64,000 nt of DNA from assembly GCF_003315595.1 (NCBI RefSeq), contig NZ_QNQU01000006.1:1-64000 (forward strand), given 5' to 3'. Shown here one piece after another: positions 62,962-64,000 of this stretch. This DNA comes from Pedobacter miscanthi (GTDB lineage: Bacteria > Bacteroidota > Bacteroidia > Sphingobacteriales > Sphingobacteriaceae). The notes beneath the pieces were generated by a model that saw nothing but the letters and a program-made list of their open reading frames with translations, ran no database searches and had not been told where the DNA came from. Position 1 is the first letter of the stretch, and each line of letters opens with the position of its first letter. The translations under genes were made by a program, and so were the position numbers.

Positions 62962-63396
62962 TTAGTTATATTTTTTCCCGCCGTCCTTATTTACTTCTTC
63001 TACTTTGCCATCCTTGTTAACCTCTACCAGGTTATCGTTATATTTAGAAGGGCATTTCATTAAAATTTTAGATGCGTAGAACTTATCCTGATCCATCTTA
63101 CCGATTAGGACCAGTTTTTCTGATTTTTCAAAATCCTGTGGCTTTGTACCTGCGTAGATTACCTCCCGCACTTCACCTTTTTCATCCTTCATGTGGAACG
63201 AAAAATGATTGGCATCTTTTACAGCATCATAATAAGTACCCATTGATTTTACCCAGTAACCCATTACATGTTCTTCTTTGCCCGATAATGTGGCCTGTTT
63301 GAAGTTAGAATAGGTGTCGGTATTTGCGTTTAAGCTAAATAAAATCCCCACCGAAATAGCAATGGTAATTAACCCAATGATTGCACTTTTTTTCAT
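62962..63396 (-). CDS. ccmE: CcmE heme chaperone, CxxxY variant
   Basis: The 144-residue protein (start MKKSAIIG) carries heme to CcmF. It has one N-terminal membrane anchor and an OB-like domain. The heme-binding site reads KCPSKY, a CxxxY form instead of the usual HxxxY. An ATG at 63453 would add 19 residues before the anchor and is rejected. Confidence 0.85.
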   Translation of the reverse strand: MKKSAIIGLITIAISVGILFSLNANTDTYSNFKQATLSGKEEHVMGYWVKSMGTYYDAVKDANHFSFHMKDEKGEVREVIYAGTKPQDFEKSEKLVLIGKMDQDKFYASKILMKCPSKYNDNLVEVNKDGKVEEVNKDGGKKYN

Positions 63397-63651
63397 GTTT
63401 GTGTATATTGTAAAAGCTGGCAACAAAGATAGAAAAATAGGCTTAGCAAGCATTCTTTTACATTTTTCTTGTCTTTATATTGACAATTACCTGATTTTTG
63501 AGGTACATTTTTTGGAAGAATGACAAAATTCATCAATCATTATTACGAATATCTTAAACGGCTTAAAAGTGCGGACTGAAATTATTAAGTTTGACCTGTC
63601 AGATCACCATTCCTTTTTTTACATCTTTGTAAAACGATTAACCCTATCAAC

Positions 63652-64000
63652 ATGAACCTGAAACAACTTTATAAGCTGCTGTTATTTATTTTATTGATCC
63701 CGGTTTTAAGCTCCTGTTTTGAGGTAGTTGAAGAAATTTCGATGAAAAACGATGGTACCGGCGATGTGGTACTAACAATCAACTTAAGCCAGAGTAAAAC
63801 CAAGGTTGCCTCCGTAATGCTTTTGGATAGCGTGCAGGGTTATAAAGTACCTAGTAAGCAGAAAATCCAGCAGGAACTGAATGAGGCAGTGGCTTATCTT
63901 AAAAAATCAGAAGGCATATCGAATGTAAAAAGTACTTCCGATTTTAACAATTATATCGCTACCATCAGCTTTTCTTTTAAAGATGTTTCGAATATTAATA
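63652..64000 (+). CDS. Lipoprotein, truncated by window end
   Basis: The frame from ATG at 63652 stays open to the end of the window (116 residues). It has a lipoprotein signal (LLLFILLIPVLSSCFEVV, lipid Cys near 21) followed by a beta-rich part with SMKNDGTGDVVLTINLSQSK. Function unknown. Confidence 0.75.
   Translation, partial: MNLKQLYKLLLFILLIPVLSSCFEVVEEISMKNDGTGDVVLTINLSQSKTKVASVMLLDSVQGYKVPSKQKIQQELNEAVAYLKKSEGISNVKSTSDFNNYIATISFSFKDVSNIN

Overview
The window looks like a chromosomal segment of a Sphingobacteriaceae bacterium (Bacteroidota), most likely Pedobacter or a close relative. The evidence is the gene content: an RseP/Dxr/GH3 block, a type IX secretion C-terminal domain protein, BatA-type proteins, a DUF4199 protein, a CcmF/CcmE pair and the hisGDCBHAF-IE order. 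Promoters of the TAnnTTTG type, little Shine-Dalgarno signal and many dispersed intergenic repeats fit the same group. No rRNA, tRNA, CRISPR array, intact insertion sequence or replication origin was seen.

Layout. 0.1-14 kb (minus strand): hscB, rseP, dxr, a GH3-family ligase, a membrane protein and two family 2 glycosyltransferases. Next come a zeta-toxin-like kinase with a small partner, framed by a 60-bp direct repeat, then a DUF4199 protein, a dihydroorotase homologue that has lost nearly all metal ligands, a BatA/vWA protein and a YefM-YoeB toxin-antitoxin pair with a visible operator. 15-21.9 kb (minus): an NAD/ADP-ribose gene cluster: nicotinamide phosphoribosyltransferase-like enzyme, macrodomain protein, metallophosphoesterase, RNA 2'-phosphotransferase (Tpt1/KptA), DUF4291 protein, second macrodomain protein, nucleoside deoxyribosyltransferase-like protein, PRPP-synthetase-like enzyme and an NrtR regulator. 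Three 21-bp palindromes (TTTGYGT-N7-ACRCAAA) lie before nrtR and before the PRPP-synthetase-like gene. Each overlaps a TAnnTTTG -7 element, so they are strong candidates for NrtR operators. 21.9-31.2 kb (minus): a tellurium-resistance-type signalling operon with four TerD proteins, three vWA proteins, a PP2C phosphatase, an unusual kinase, a small membrane protein and two mutually related unknown proteins.

31.6-33.2 kb: an L,D-transpeptidase lipoprotein. 33.3-41.3 kb (plus): the complete histidine operon, with a promoter and a 15-codon leader peptide holding five histidines. 41-64 kb: a mix of housekeeping and envelope genes. These include a WD40 protein, three paralogous Cys-rich/carboxypeptidase-regulatory-like membrane proteins, an NlpC/P60 peptidase, two universal stress proteins, ferredoxins, a LuxC-type reductase, a T9SS-exported protein, an FtsE-like ATPase, grpE-dnaJ, a Ppx/GppA phosphatase, Maf, KdsC, IscX, a DUF2520 protein and CcmF-CcmE. 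A truncated lipoprotein gene runs off the right end.

The most interesting system is the NrtR-linked cluster read as an NAD+ recycling loop. Tpt1 splits NAD+ while removing an RNA 2'-phosphate. Macrodomain proteins could process the ADP-ribose phosphate products. The PRPP-synthetase-like and NAMPT-like enzymes could then rebuild NAD+, either through PRPP and NMN or, by analogy with the phage NARP1 pathway, directly from ADP-ribose. NrtR-family regulators are known to respond to ADP-ribose. The neighbouring Ter-type kinase/phosphatase operon makes this a roughly 16-kb stress-response region.
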